A stretch of DNA of 28,684 bases from Phoronis australis (GCA_002633005.1 NMRA01000328.1:1-28684); one strand, 5' to 3'; counted from the stretch's first letter, positions 11,043 through 21,655 are shown. Notes: generated by a model from the sequence alone, not told the origin. Numbers and translations are program-made.

Positions 11043-11114
11043 AAAGAGAAAATTACTCTATAATTTTCTAACACAAAATCATCTGGCATATATAACCTGC
11101 CTCCGTATCCGTCT

Positions 11115-11666
11115 CTAAAGTGCTACTTGACATAGAGGCTCTGTAAGTCGACTTAAGTAGTCTGCACCGACATCAGATTTTCCTGGGATATCTTCCACAC
11201 GGAAGTTATAGTTCTGCAGCGCTATAGCCCATTGCATAACTCTGGGACTTTTAATCTTACAACTCTGAATATATACCTGTGGTTTGTGGTCTGTTTGCAC
11301 CACGAATTCCGTCCCGTAGAGATAAAACTGGAAACGTTTAACAGCAAACACTATCACTAAACATTCTTTCTCTTCTGTAAAATAATGCCGCTCGCTCTCT
11401 TTAAGCTTCCGGCTGGCATACGCAATAGAGAATATCCCATCGTCAAACTCCTGAAGTAAAACTGCCCATAAACCAGCGTTTGACGCATCCGTCTTGACGA
11501 TAAATCTCTGGCTGAAGTCTGGCACTCGTAGGATTGGGCTACTTCCAAGCGCTTGCTTTAGCTTCTTGAATGCCTGTTCATGAATATCAGTCCACACGAC
11601 TTTCTTTGGTTGGCCCTTCTTCAGTAAATCAGTCAACGGCGTGGCTATCTGCATAATTAGGCACAA
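11115..11666 (-). pseudogene. RNase H, last pol domain
   Basis: RNase H removes RNA from the RNA/DNA hybrid during cDNA synthesis. The frame starts with the connection segment IATPLTDLLKKGQPKKV and carries the acidic motifs KTDASNAGLWAVLLQ (first D), EEKECL (E), QTDHKP (D) and DVGADYLSR (final D). All four acidic positions look intact. It ends with TGA-type termination at 11115, 85 bases from the 3' LTR, so no integrase follows it. Only the upstream frameshift near 11660 breaks this domain. Confidence 0.88.
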
Positions 11667-12523
11667 AATTCCGACAGTACCCTGTAAATCCTAGGAATGA
11701 CCGTACTTCCGTCTTAGTAGATGGCGTTGGTGCATCCTGGATCTTCATCAGCTTCTGGTCTTCCATAGCTATCTTGTTCGTCCCAACCTGATGTCCAAGG
11801 AACTCCACCTCCGGATATCCAATGCTGCACTTTGACGGTCTTGCTGTCAAGCCTGCTTGTTTTACTTTCTGAAACAAGTCTCTCAGTGTACGGAGATGTT
11901 CTTCCCAGGTGACAGTGTGGAGTAGCACATCGTCGACATACTGCTCGATATTATCTGAGCTTGCTGGCATTCTTCTCATCATCCTGTTGAACGCGGCCGC
12001 TGAATTCACCAAGCCAAACGGCATTCTGCGAGTTCTCTTTACTTGAGTCTCTTTACTAGCTTCATCCATAGGAATTTGCCAGTAGCCCTTCGTGAAGTAA
12101 AACGTCGAGAAGAAACGTTGACCATGCAGAATAGCCATACTAGCTTCTGGGTTACCCATGGCCTCGTTGTCAAACTTGGTCACTGCATTCAGCCGTCGGT
12201 GGTCAACACAGAACCTTGTGGTGCCATCCTTGAGCCACCAACACTACAGGAGAGCTGTAAGCTGAAGTCGAAGGCTCAATGATGTTGATCTTTAACATTT
12301 CCTGCATTTCCTTCTTCACTATGTCCCGAGTGGTGCATGGCATCTGAAGTGGTCTCACTCTCACTGGTTGTTCTGTTGTCAACTTGATGACGTGGCTGGC
12401 CAAATCGGTCTCTCCAGGCTGATTGGTAAAGATGCCACGGTAATCATAAAGAAGCCGTAGTGCCTGCTCACGTTGTTCTGACGTTAAGGAATCGCACAGC
12501 TTAAACGTCCTTGTAGGTTTCAC
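11640..12523 (-). pseudogene. Reverse transcriptase, frameshifted and active-site mutant
   Basis: This domain would copy the element's RNA into DNA. The N-terminal part (12523 to about 12230) ends with STSAYSSPVVLV. A frameshift at about 12230 then moves the reading to the frame giving KDGTTRFCVDHRRLNAVTKF. The first catalytic block reads FSTFYFTKGYWQIP: the invariant Asp is Tyr (codon 12097-12099, TAC where GAC is expected). The second block YVDD is intact (11929-11940). The thumb-like GHQVGTNKIAM...VRSFLGFTGYCRNFVPNYA follows, and a further one-base shift near 11660 separates it from RNase H. Confidence 0.88.
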
Positions 12524-12587
12524 TGTGAACCTCCGGTCGAAGCTCTAAGCCGCCTTCATCAAGAAGGGTCGCTTCGTCAGTCACACA

Positions 12588-14313
12588 CTACTCATTTAAC
12601 ACCGCACCGATTGCTTCATCTTTACCTGTGATGTTTTCAGCTTCGCGTTCGTGATACACCTTCAACAGATTGGCATGGAAGATCTTTATCTTGCCGTTCA
12701 TGTTGATTCTGTAGTCCATTGACTTTTTCTGTAACCTCATAAGGCCTCTTCCACTGCAGAGTAAGCTTGTTGTGTTCTGTGGGAAGTAATACCAACACTC
12801 TTTGTCCCACTTGAAACTGCCTATCTCTGGCCTTCTTGTCGTAGTAATGCTTATGAATACCTTGTGCATTGTACAAACTTTTTCTAGCCAACTCGCAGGT
12901 CTCCTCTAAGTGGTTCCTGAGCTCGAAGACATACTGATAAGTATTACGAACTTCGTTGCTGTCTTCCCCAGTCCAGAGTTCGCTCAGTATTTGCATCGGA
13001 CCTTTTACTGTCCTGCCGTATAACAACTTAAAGGGTGAAAATCCTGTGCTTGATTGCAAGACTTCCCGGTAAGCAAATAGGACAGCTGGCAGGTACCGGT
13101 CCCACTCCTTTGGTCTTTCTTGACACATCTTCTTCAGCATGGTCTTTAGAACACCGTTGATTCTTTCACAGAGCCCGTTACAGCGTGGATTGTAAGGGGT
13201 CGTGTACACCTGCTGTGCATTCACAAGCCTGATGACCTCCTTCATCAGTTCCGCTGTGACCTGCGTTCCACGATCACTCTGGATCTCTCGTGGGAACCCT
13301 ACTCTACTGAAGACTTCTAATAATGCTTCAGCCACATGCTCTGTCTCAATCTTCGGTAGCGCCACTGCTTCTGGATACCAGGTAGCGAAATCTACCACCG
13401 TGAGAATGTATCTGTTTCCCTTGTCGGAAACTGGAGTTATAGGATCAATCAGTTCAATCGCGATCCTTTTGAAAGGTTGTTCCATCAAAGGCATCTCTCC
13501 CAGTGGTACCTTGGTCACTCGACCTTTCGGGATTGTCTTGTGGCAGATGTAGCATGATCTGCAGAATCGGGTCACTTCTGATGCCACTCCTGGCCAAAAG
13601 AAATTGCTGGTGATACGGTCACTTGTCTTCCTAATACCGAGGTGTCCACCGAGTTTATACTCATGAGCAAGCCTCATCTCTGACTTCCGTAAACTGTTCG
13701 GCACGACAACTTGTTTAACTTCGTCACCGTCTTTCTTCTTGAATATCCGATAGAGTATTCCTTGTTGGACCTCCATCACATATGACCCCTTGCCTTTGGT
13801 CTGTCCCTGAACTTTGGCTTCAGCTTGCTCCCACAACTTTTCCATTGATGAATCTTTATGCTGGGCTTCTTTGAACTGCTTTAATCCCACCTCTTGTATA
13901 GTCGGAGACACAGGTAACGGCTTAATGTCCGCTTTTTGTCGCTCTACTTGAGCCCTGGTGGTCACTGCTACCGCTTCCCTGCTGGATTCATCAGGATCTG
14001 TTTCTACCGACATGTCGGCCACCTCTTCTCCCTCTAGAGTTGAGATCACTTGCTTCTTCTCTTGAGAAGTAGTACCTTCTTGAGAGTCATCTTTCGGACC
14101 TTCCACAAGGCTATTGCCTGTACTGTCCTCGTTGGCAGTTGTTGCTCTCTGCTGTCGCTCAACATCCCCTGGGTTCAAGGCATCAGGTACGTTCCCGATA
14201 ATCAAATCTCCCACTGGACGCTCCATGCACATCGCAAACACTTCTCCCGTGTAATACGGTGTCTTGATGTTGATCCTGGCGACAGGCAGCCACCTCTTGG
14301 TCCGCCAACTCAC
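12588..14313 (-). pseudogene. Integrase, placed upstream of reverse transcriptase
   Basis: This enzyme would insert the cDNA into the genome. The long open frame 14313-12637 carries a linker, then the HHCC zinc finger (HEYKLGGH ... CRSCYICHK, about 13660-13540) and the catalytic core. In the core the first acidic position reads AIELIDP, where the family normally has Asp (codon 13453-13455, E). The second Asp is present in SDRGTQ (13273-13275) and the Glu in LCERING (13165-13167). A GPY/F-like C-terminal module (LQWKRPYEV, with G changed to R) follows. A frameshift near 12725 puts the end of the protein (MDYRINMNGKIKIFHANLLK) in another frame to 12588. Its position before RT defines the Gmr1-like order. 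Confidence 0.88.
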
Positions 14314-14440
14314 ATGACCATTTCCAGCAGGTCATATCTCCTGGTTTGACTAGACTGGACCGAACCAGAACGGTCGTGCAGCCTGTGTCTCTCAATACTG
14401 AGACCTTCTTCGTGCCAACATACCCCTCCTTAAGACACAA
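14183..14440 (-). pseudogene. Retroviral-type aspartic protease
   Basis: This domain would cut the polyprotein. It continues in the gag frame after two stops (TAA 14459-14461, TAG 14441-14443) and contains the active-site block VLRDTGCTTVLVRSSLV (D-T-G). The frame breaks near 14310. The second half (RINIKTPYYTGEV..., then GDLIIGNVPDA) is read in the next frame, at about 14270-14180. The D-T-G active site is intact, but the frameshift separates it from the rest of the fold. Confidence 0.8.
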
Positions 14441-14458
14441 CTATCCTTTGACGGCGCG

Positions 14459-15517
14459 TTAAGGGTTAGCACTCTTCATCGAATCCTCCATATACTGGGA
14501 ATCTCTGTGGTTGACCGCTGCTGACTTTTGGTGTTGCATCCCTTGTGTCCGCTTCCGACAGACTCTAGCCAGGTGTCCAGTTTTGTGACAGAAGAAACAT
14601 CTTTCCTCTGCAAGGTCAGTTTTCTTCTGGTCGACTCTCTGGTTGTCTGTCTTGACTGGTCGTTCTTGGGATTTCTTCGACTGAGTGCTCGTTATATCCA
14701 CTCCATGGGCCTCAATTTATCTCTCCGCTACACCCACTATCTCTGGAACTGACTTGGGTGTCCGCTCTCGCAGGAACAAAGCCAAGTCTTTAGTACAGGT
14801 GTTAACGTACTGCTCACGCACTAACAAGTCTCTCAACTCGGCAAAGTCTTTGTCACAGTCGGACATGTCGATCCACCTGTCCAGGTAGCGCTGTATGCGG
14901 GCCATAAACTGATAAGCCGTCTCACCCCTTTCAGTCCTCGCTTCCCGGAACTGTCTGCGAAAGCCCTCCTCGGTCAGCTCATAGCGCTTTAGCAAGGCTC
15001 TTTTGAGTGTAGCATAGTCTAGTGCATCAGCCATAGGAAGGCTAGTATAAACCTGCAGGCCCTTACCTGTTAACAGGGGACTGAGACTAATTGCCCATTC
15101 ACTCTGTGTCCAACCCTGACTCTCTGCGTATCTTTCAAACCTTTCCAGGAAGTTGTCCATATCGTCCTGCTTTTCGTCAAACTTAGGTAGCTTCGGATTT
15201 ACACCACCAGTTGGTCTAACATGGCTACCCTCTGCTACAACCTGTTCAGCTTTCAGTGCTGCTAGCGCCCTCTCGAGTTCCATTCTTTCTCTCTCCATCT
15301 GCTGTTCGGCTTCTCGGGCTTGCCTCCTCTCCTCGTCCTCACGAACTTGTCTTCTCTCCTCTGCCTCATCCTCTCGCGCCTGCTTTCTCTCCTCAGCCTC
15401 AGCCTCAGCACCCACCTCAGCTTGTTGTTTCTCAACAAACTGTCTGAGATTGTCTCCCTGCAGACCCATTTCTTGTCCGAGGGCCATCAACTCTCTTAGT
15501 TGAGATCTTGTCTCCAT
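14459..15517 (-). pseudogene. Gag with CCHC zinc knuckle, one nonsense codon
   Basis: This is the structural protein that would form the particle and bind genomic RNA. The ATG is at 15517-15515 and begins METRSQLREL. A strongly charged Glu/Arg/Gln-rich coiled-coil-like segment lies at about residues 35-95, followed by the capsid-like region (SEWAISLSPLLTGKGLQ..., RTERGETAYQFMARIQRYLD). A TAA at 14717-14719 interrupts the frame, which then continues unshifted to the zinc knuckle CFFCHKTGHLARVC (CX2CX4HX4C, from about 14600). The frame ends at TAA 14459-14461. The internal stop lies in an otherwise conserved stretch, so it is probably a decay mutation. Confidence 0.85.
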
Positions 15518-15572
15518 AGTGAGTCGCTAATTCCGTAAGTTCACTTTATCACACCTTGTTACCGTCAGTAAG

Positions 15573-15590
15573 CTCCTGGCGTGCTCGCCA
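15573..15590 (-). promoter_or_regulatory. Primer binding site, probably tRNA-Arg
   Basis: Two bases inside the 5' LTR the minus strand reads TGGCGAGCACGCCAGGAG. This is complementary to a tRNA 3' end including the CCA. As recalled, the 3' end of animal tRNA-Arg(ACG) agrees at about 16 of these 18 positions. The tRNA identity is therefore an inference. Confidence 0.7.
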
Positions 15591-15592
15591 AT

Positions 15593-16356
15593 TGTCACGT
15601 TTTTTCCCGTGTGTGGGTGGGCGCAGGTTGTTACAGACCGGTGCTAATAGCTTTCGGTGCGACGAGTGACTGAAGACTGGTTCGAGTTAATCCTTTATTA
15701 ATCCCGACCGTACGTTCACAAGCCTACTCAAACAAAACGTCCGACGTAATGTCTGTTTATGCTCCAGTCAATGCTGCGAAGCCTTGACTTGTGATGAACT
15801 TCTGAGACAAGTTCAGCTACTGTTAACTCGTCGATTCAATAACCTGCTGTCTCTATAGCTGGCTCTCTGTTGACTATCGCTGTAACTGCTGATTCTCTTC
15901 ACTGCAACTCAACTGTAATTCTCCTGATTAACTTTCTTGAACTGACTTGATCTCACTTGAACTGACTTGATCTCTCTGATTTGATCTGACTAACACAAAC
16001 CCGTGCTTGTGTATTTATAGCCTAAGGCATTGTTCTGGAACTTTACATCAATTCAAGCACATTTATAGAACTTTCCTGAATCTACCCAATCATTCTACGA
16101 ACATTTACTAGTATCTAGAATATTCCAGACTGCATTAATCACTGTCATGCTAGAGTCCTCTAGAAAGTTCCACACTATACTGTAGTAAACAAATTACATC
16201 ATCACTGTTCTGACCTCAGTCTTCTAGAATGTTTCACACTATTTTGTAGTAAACAAATTACATCATCACTGTACTTAACTCAGGGGCCATGCCAATCAAA
16301 CAGAACAAAAAAACAATACAATACAACTAAAAATACTGTCGGACTATATTCTGACA
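15593..16356 (-). repeat. 5' LTR (764 bp)
   Basis: This is the promoter LTR for the minus-strand element. It keeps a TATA box (TATAAATA on the minus strand, 16012-16019) and the AATAAA signal (15694-15699). It is longer than the 3' LTR because of an imperfect duplication of about 64 bp (second copy about 16209-16272) that repeats the TAGTAAACAAATTACATC segment. Confidence 0.93.
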
Positions 16357-16361
16357 AAGAT

Positions 16362-18169
16362 GGATGACCACAATTTAGGACAGATGTGATTACGACTAGG
16401 AGACAATTTTAAGTTTTTGCTTTTGTCTCTACACCTACCTCCTGCTAAAATTTCATGAAATTTGATGGATATAAAAATTTTATTAGCGAGGTGATGCTAC
16501 TCATATTTTTGTGACCAGCTGACTACTGCTGCACTGCATTGAGACAATGTTATCATATTAGTTCCGTTCTTTGGTGTCAGCTTCTCGGCCAAATGGTTTC
16601 AAGAATCATCGGGAAAATTGAGGGACAATCTTGGCTTGGAATTTTCTACTTTTAAGAGGATTTCCTCTTTTCTGGTTTCAATTTCCTCTAATTTTATTTC
16701 CAGTTTCCTCTTTCATCATCTCGTTTTTGTCATTATTATTTTACCCTATTCATGCAAAAACGTTTATTTCTGCAGTTAAATTTTACAACACAAAAAATAT
16801 TTCTATCACGCAAGCCTACTAATTTTTGGAACGATACGTCACCTGGAAAATTTTCCTGTTTTTGATATTGGTCATTCTAACCCCAGGATAATACAGGAGC
16901 ATGACTGACGTTGATTTTGGATGGATGTGAATACCACTATATCGGCTAATAGAAGTATCATTTTTCGTTTGCTTCAATGTGTACCCAGTTCTTTAAAAAA
17001 TGGTCATGGAGTTTGGTAGTTGTGTTCCTATTAATTAGAGCAACTTGCTCTTGAGAGATCAGTAATTTAAATGAAGCTGTCACATTTTGAACGGCTGACC
17101 AGTCCTGGTTTTCGAAGCATTTTTTGACATGTAAAAGCTGCGATTGGTCGTTGAGGCAACATAAATAACCGAAAATGTATTAATTACATACTTATGTATA
17201 CTGTAATGAAGCGTATTAGCACCTGGGCGTTTAATTTTTCGAAGACATTTTGACCCGGCATTATTCAACAAGGTCAACAACGGCGTTCATTCACTTTTGA
17301 CTTGTGTTACGATTTGCATGGTATGTTGGATGAGTTTTAATAAATAAACATTGTTTTAAACAGTATTCGTTTCACTTGAAAATGACTCATATCCAGACGA
17401 GTGCGAGACTGGCTTCTTTATGTTACATACGTTTTTAAAATAACCTTAACGCCACTCATAATTTATAACGCTTGTATTAATTTCCACGGGCTATGTTGAC
17501 TTATATTAACCCCTCCTATCCAGTAAAACAGTAAATTTTCTTGTTTACCGCCCTCGGCGCTTACATTACAATGGTGTTTTTAGCTGACCTTTTCCCGGCA
17601 CTTATTAGAGACCCGCGTTTATTAAAGGGCCGGCGCTAATACGTAACACTACGGTAGTCATTTTAAAACAAAGGCAGAGATCATCGCACTATAACGTGTG
17701 AGAAGATATTTTTGTGATGTGCATTACCATTTTTGATCTATTCAACTTTAGTGAGATCAGTTATATTGGAAAGGTGAAATTCCTGACATTTATGAAATGT
17801 AAGAAGCAGCACCTGTTTTTCTAACAAGTACAATGTTGTTGAAACAAGAAGATGGTAACTTATGAAATAATTAACTGAGTCATTATAATAACAAGGTCCT
17901 CTATTGTTGGAGATATCCACCTGTATTGTGAGTGAGTGGTGAAAGGTGTCTTTTTGACTCTTGAAACGGCTTTTTACCTTGCGTAAATGTGAAATTGGCA
18001 ATGCTGATATCCAAAACCATGATGATCTCGGTGAGTGTGATTTCGATTTTTTTAGGATGTCGCGAACCATGAAATAAGGCAGTGCTTTAATGTAGACTAT
18101 TATATATTTATACTGAGATACAACAAACAGTAAAATGTGTGACTAACTCAAAGAAATAAAATAACATAC
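16362..18169. other. Non-coding interval between LTR element and CUB exon
   Basis: AT-rich DNA with no recognised protein. If the minus-strand gene with the CUB exon continues, its next intron lies here. A minus-strand frame at 17738-18070 is open but matches nothing I know and has no obvious splice borders. A short degenerate repeat is listed separately. Confidence 0.4.
17596..17640. repeat. Degenerate ~18-bp repeat of CGGCRCTTATTARAG type
   Basis: Three successive diverged units: CGGCACTTATTAGAGACC, CGCGTTTATTAAAGGGC, and the start of a third, CGGCGCTAAT. Similar GGCGCTTATT repeats occur in other invertebrate genomes (general recollection). The array is too short to say more. Confidence 0.45.
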
Positions 18170-18529
18170 CTCTGATAAGAAACCAAAACCGTCCACTGTT
18201 AATGCTGGATGTGAATTTGATGTGTATGTTTTTAGTCTTGGTCAAATACTTTGTAGTAGTGTCTGCCGGTTGAGAGCAAGGATAAGAATATTCCTCAGCG
18301 CTGTCTTTGTTACTTATTGTAAGTAACTGTTCACCAATATTGCAGTCCTCAGGTGTGAAGTAATCGTAGGCATAAAAGTAAAAATCTTTGGCTGCCACTG
18401 TATTTAAGATGCAGCTACACTCTGAAGATCTGCTGGTTGTGTTGATCTGGGATGGAAATCCAGGGCTAACAAAGTTGGCTTCTCTACTTGCTGTTGTGGT
18501 AACAGAACATATATCTATTAACGTGGTAT
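18170..18529 (-). CDS. CUB-like domain exon (partial gene, phase 1-1)
   Basis: This is one internal exon of an extracellular protein. On the minus strand the acceptor CTATCTTTAATTCCAG precedes 18529 and the donor AGAG|GTATGTT follows 18170. The exon is 360 bp (120 codons), begins and ends in phase 1, and has no stop. The peptide contains EANFVSPGFPS near the start, typical of the first CUB strand. Cysteines are spaced as in ECSC and EDCN ... PC, and the C-terminal KNIHIKFTSSINSGRFWFLI fits the last CUB strands. CUB modules mediate protein or ligand binding outside the cell and are usually phase 1-1. The upstream partner could be the SUEL exon at 23678-23974, whose end phase matches. The family call is by motif reading, so a CUB-like rather than a strict CUB domain is possible. 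Confidence 0.65.
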
Positions 18530-19115
18530 CTGGAATTAAAGATAGTATGGTGTACATAAATTCTAGATTATCACATCAAGTGATTGAGTCTAATGAATGG
18601 ATAGACAGGTGTTTCTAGTTAAGGTCAGACTTGACAGTGTGAATAAAAAAATATGAAGGTTAAAGAGGCGCGAAGTAATTAACTGAGAAAAATCAAAGAT
18701 GAAAACATTGGCGTTTTGGGGGGTTGACCCACAAAATTACGAAAATCGACGAAAATGGTCGCGTAAGAAAAACTGTCGGTGTATCAAAAAGTTAAATGAA
18801 TGTTTTATTCAAACCTCATATAGCTAAGAATACAGATTCCTGCATTGTTTTTCATATATTATTTTTGAGACGGTCGAGCATTAACAAAAAGCGTTACAGA
18901 TGAAAGCAAATACCTCATCAGTTTACAAGATAACAACAAATTTCATAGAAGTAGGTCAAATATTTTTTATTTACAGTCTTTCAAAGCTGTAAAATCCTTT
19001 TCCAGAAACCCGCAATAAAAAAACGTTCATTCAGTGGTATTGAATACTATATTGCCACAGGCATCCTTAATTGTCCAATGTTTTTACAATTTATAGTACA
19101 GACCAACAAATGAAG
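18530..19115. other. Intronic spacer between CUB exon and transposase fossil
   Basis: No coding likeness. A TTAA followed by AGAGGCGCGAAG at 18660 resembles the terminus of a Kolobok/T2-type element but has no clear partner. The remainder is AT-rich and may be the 3' flank of the transposon whose gene ends at 19116. Confidence 0.4.
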
Positions 19116-20735
19116 TCAGTCAACATACTTTCCAAGGCTATAACTTTGTCCATCGACATTTTCAAGGGGTGTCGACCGGTCTCGTAGACGCCTGCGTCGC
19201 TACCTGATGACCTGAGCATTCATAGACAAATCGCTTTGTTCAATCCTTTCAACATCTTCTTGTTCTCCCTTTAAGAGAATCCGCCCAAGAGCCTCTATAC
19301 ATTAACCGTCTCAAACACTGATCCCCTTCGTTCAACTTCGCACACACAGCAGGAATAGCATTCTTATCTGTATTCCATCAGACAAAGACACAATTTTGGG
19401 CAACGTACCCATATCAAATTATTCAGTGCTTCATTTGATTTCCAATTCCTGCCATGTAGAATTACGTCTTGAGTAAGTTGGGATCAGTTAACCTTTCATG
19501 CAGAGGGTATTATTGCTTGAACCACCTTCAAATTGAGCTCAGCTTTTGTTGTGTTAAAGAGATAATGTTGCCAATCAACTGCCTTCTGCAGAAGGTCATC
19601 TGTGATGGCGTGGTTCCTCATCAGGTGCCATGCAATGTACTATAACGGCTCAGATAGCTTCCCTCATTCATACTGCCTTTCAATAATTTAAGTGTAGGTT
19701 ATCGCATTTTTTCAGTCAGTGGCCCACTTTGTCGACCTCCTGGCTTAGACAATTTCGACAAATTTCAGAGGTAACCTTGGTGTATCGCAAATTATACTTG
19801 GTCAAGCTTCTGTTACGAAATAGCAACGTCGCCTCCTCCTTCATGGATTTGCTGGAATCAATGTAATTTTTAGCACAGTCGACGTGATTGTCTATCCATT
19901 CGAGTATCCGTATGGCGTGCGGCAATAAGTAGACCTAACTTCATAGCCGAGAACATAACCAGTCATTACGTACTTTTGCGATACGTACTTTTGAGATTGT
20001 GCATACTCCATTAATGTCACGAATATCAATGCTCATGCCACGTGACATCTAACGAAACAGATATGTCAGTTGTGTCATCTGGGCATAATCCAGCATCCAA
20101 ATTCGCGCATAGTTTTGGCCACGGCTTTAACATTGCTCTGGCCAGTTTCAATATTTTGTACGACACATCCTTGTTGATGAAGCTATATGTCTCACATACC
20201 GAAGGCATATTGGAGCCTTTGCTCATGTTCATATCTCAACAAACTAATCAAGGGATCCGTACATTTAGCTTGTCAGGCTGTCCAAGTCACCCACTTGAAA
20301 ATAAAGTCTGAAAATACTTAAATGTCTCTTCATTACATTGAAAAGATTGCTCCTCTAGGATACCAGTGTGTTGCCGAAAGTAGGCGAGAAATATCTGTAA
20401 AAAGTTTGTTGACATCACTCAAATCTGCCACACAACACTTTTCAGGAACCTCTATTTGGTCAGGGTCTTGTTGTTGCCGGTACCGTGAAGTTGAAGTTTT
20501 TCGTGCCGCCGCCCATCCAGTAGTAGGAGATCCAGCAATTCCACTCCCGGTTTCGCTGCCGAACCATACGGCGTCCTCACCCCGCCGCTCACCATTCACT
20601 CGGCTCCGCTTTCATCTTACTTTCAGTACTTTTAAGTTTCAACCTGTTTCTTTACGACGTTCCCTTGCAGTAGCCAGCTGTTCTCTTCTGCTCTTTTTTG
20701 CCGATCCATTTTTTCAACAATCTTTCTCGCCCCAT
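19116..20735 (-). pseudogene. Mutator-like DNA transposase, full-length but heavily decayed
   Basis: This was once a DNA transposon transposase. On the minus strand it starts MGRERLLKK (20735) with a basic N-terminus (AKKSRREQLATARERRKETG in another frame). It continues to DISVSLDVTWHEH (about 20070-20030), the place of the DGTW-type catalytic block, and DINGVCTI (about 20005). Next come WIDNHVDCAKNYIDSSKSM and LTKYNLRYT (about 19890-19770), then CMAPDEEPRHH (about 19635) and HGRNWKSNEALNNLIWVRCP (about 19460-19400). It ends VDGQSYSLGKYVD with a stop at 19116. The order and spacing match an animal transposase family carrying a Mutator-like domain (recalled). Many frameshifts and stops are present. 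Its inverted ends were not found. It sits inside the putative 5.1-kb intron between the SUEL and CUB exons, on the same strand. Confidence 0.7.
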
Positions 20736-21607
20736 TTTAACCAAAAATGTTCTACGAAATCTCTAATAAACTCAATTCACTCGAAAGCAGTTGATCGACA
20801 TAAACATGATGCCAAATGTGGCGCTTATAAAGTTTTTTCTATATGACAGGAAAAGGCCGAATGTACTATGCTTAAAAAAACCTCATTCCTGATAAATATG
20901 CGGTAAACTTCAGCAGTCAATGAAATACCTGGAGTACATGCTTCTGCAGCCCTCCTAATTGGAAATAGCTGTATATTTCATATGGTCATGACCTTTCCAT
21001 TGATGCAAGCATCATCATTGGCTGTCGCACAATGCGTGGGAAGTTGAGCTAAGTTAAAGGCGAAGGCAACCTTTTTTCATGTCATTTTTAACAAAAATAG
21101 GGTTCGTTGATTATCCCAGACATATTTTTCACTTATTTACAGCTTTTCGTAATTTAATTAATTACTCGTCGTCTACATTCGGAAGTGACGTTTTGGGAGG
21201 CAAGCGTTTCCCGCCACTTGGTTTTGCGTTGACTTTATCGTGCGAATCTGTTCTATTCTACTTTTGTTTTGTGCTGTTTTTCAACAATTGTCGCCACCAC
21301 TTTCCATCGACGAGTATTCTGTGGCAAAATAGGTTAGTAGAGAACTCAACTACGTTGGATTTAGGGATTGTTTAGTGTGTTGTAAGCTGAAAATGGCTGG
21401 AGTCGGTGACCCGTATCACAGGGACAGTAGTGTGAGTGACGGAGACCTTGTTCACAGCAGTGGTGACAGGAATTTTTTCACGGACATTCAGTGCGCCAAT
21501 TTCTTTTCATACAGTCTGACTGTGAGAGCAGTCGAGTCAGTCATTGTTCTACCTCGGTTGTGATAAGTTCGGTCGTCGTTTGCTTTTGTTTACGAGTCAC
21601 GGTCAAC

Positions 21608-21655
21608 ATGCCACGCTGTTGCTTCCTACCGAGAAGTACTCATTATCGTCTCACG
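21608..21655 (+). pseudogene. Second, inverted start of the THAP gene
   Basis: In the left arm, facing the opposite way, the ATG at 21608 begins MPRCCFLPRSTHYRL. This is the same start as the THAP gene at 22390, with the second zinc cysteine changed (PRS for PGC). Likeness stops at about 21655. It is a duplicate fragment made when the foldback formed. Confidence 0.75.

Larger units (their letters stand above)
10326..16361 (-). mobile_element. Gmr1-type Ty3/gypsy LTR retrotransposon, complete but inactivated
   Basis: The element lies on the minus strand between exact 5-bp target duplications AAGAT (10326-10330 and 16357-16361). The LTRs start TGTCA and end TGACA. Between them, in transcription order, are gag with a CCHC knuckle, protease, integrase, reverse transcriptase and RNase H, the last ending only 85 bases from the 3' LTR. 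Gypsy elements normally place integrase after RNase H. The order here is copia-like and matches the Gmr1 group first described in Atlantic cod and other deuterostomes (established knowledge). Nonsense codons in gag, frameshifts in pol and changed catalytic residues show the copy is dead. By eye the LTRs differ at roughly 34 of about 700 aligned positions, so the insertion is not recent. Confidence 0.93.

Noticed and set aside
13202-13552. 116-codon plus-strand open frame
   Set aside because: Antisense shadow of the integrase core, whose motifs are clear on the minus strand.
15153-15503. Serine/alanine-rich open frames on the plus strand
   Set aside because: They are antisense to the coiled-coil part of gag. 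The repeated Glu/Arg codons there read as Ser/Leu/Ala on the other strand.
18660-18675. TTAA plus AGAGGCGCGAAG as the true far end of the Kolobok element
   Set aside because: Likeness to the 22658 end covers only a few bases with gaps. It is mentioned as a possibility but is not supported enough to annotate.
20322-20846. 174-codon plus-strand open frame
   Set aside because: It lies antisense to the N-terminal part of the decayed Mutator-like transposase and shows no family likeness of its own.
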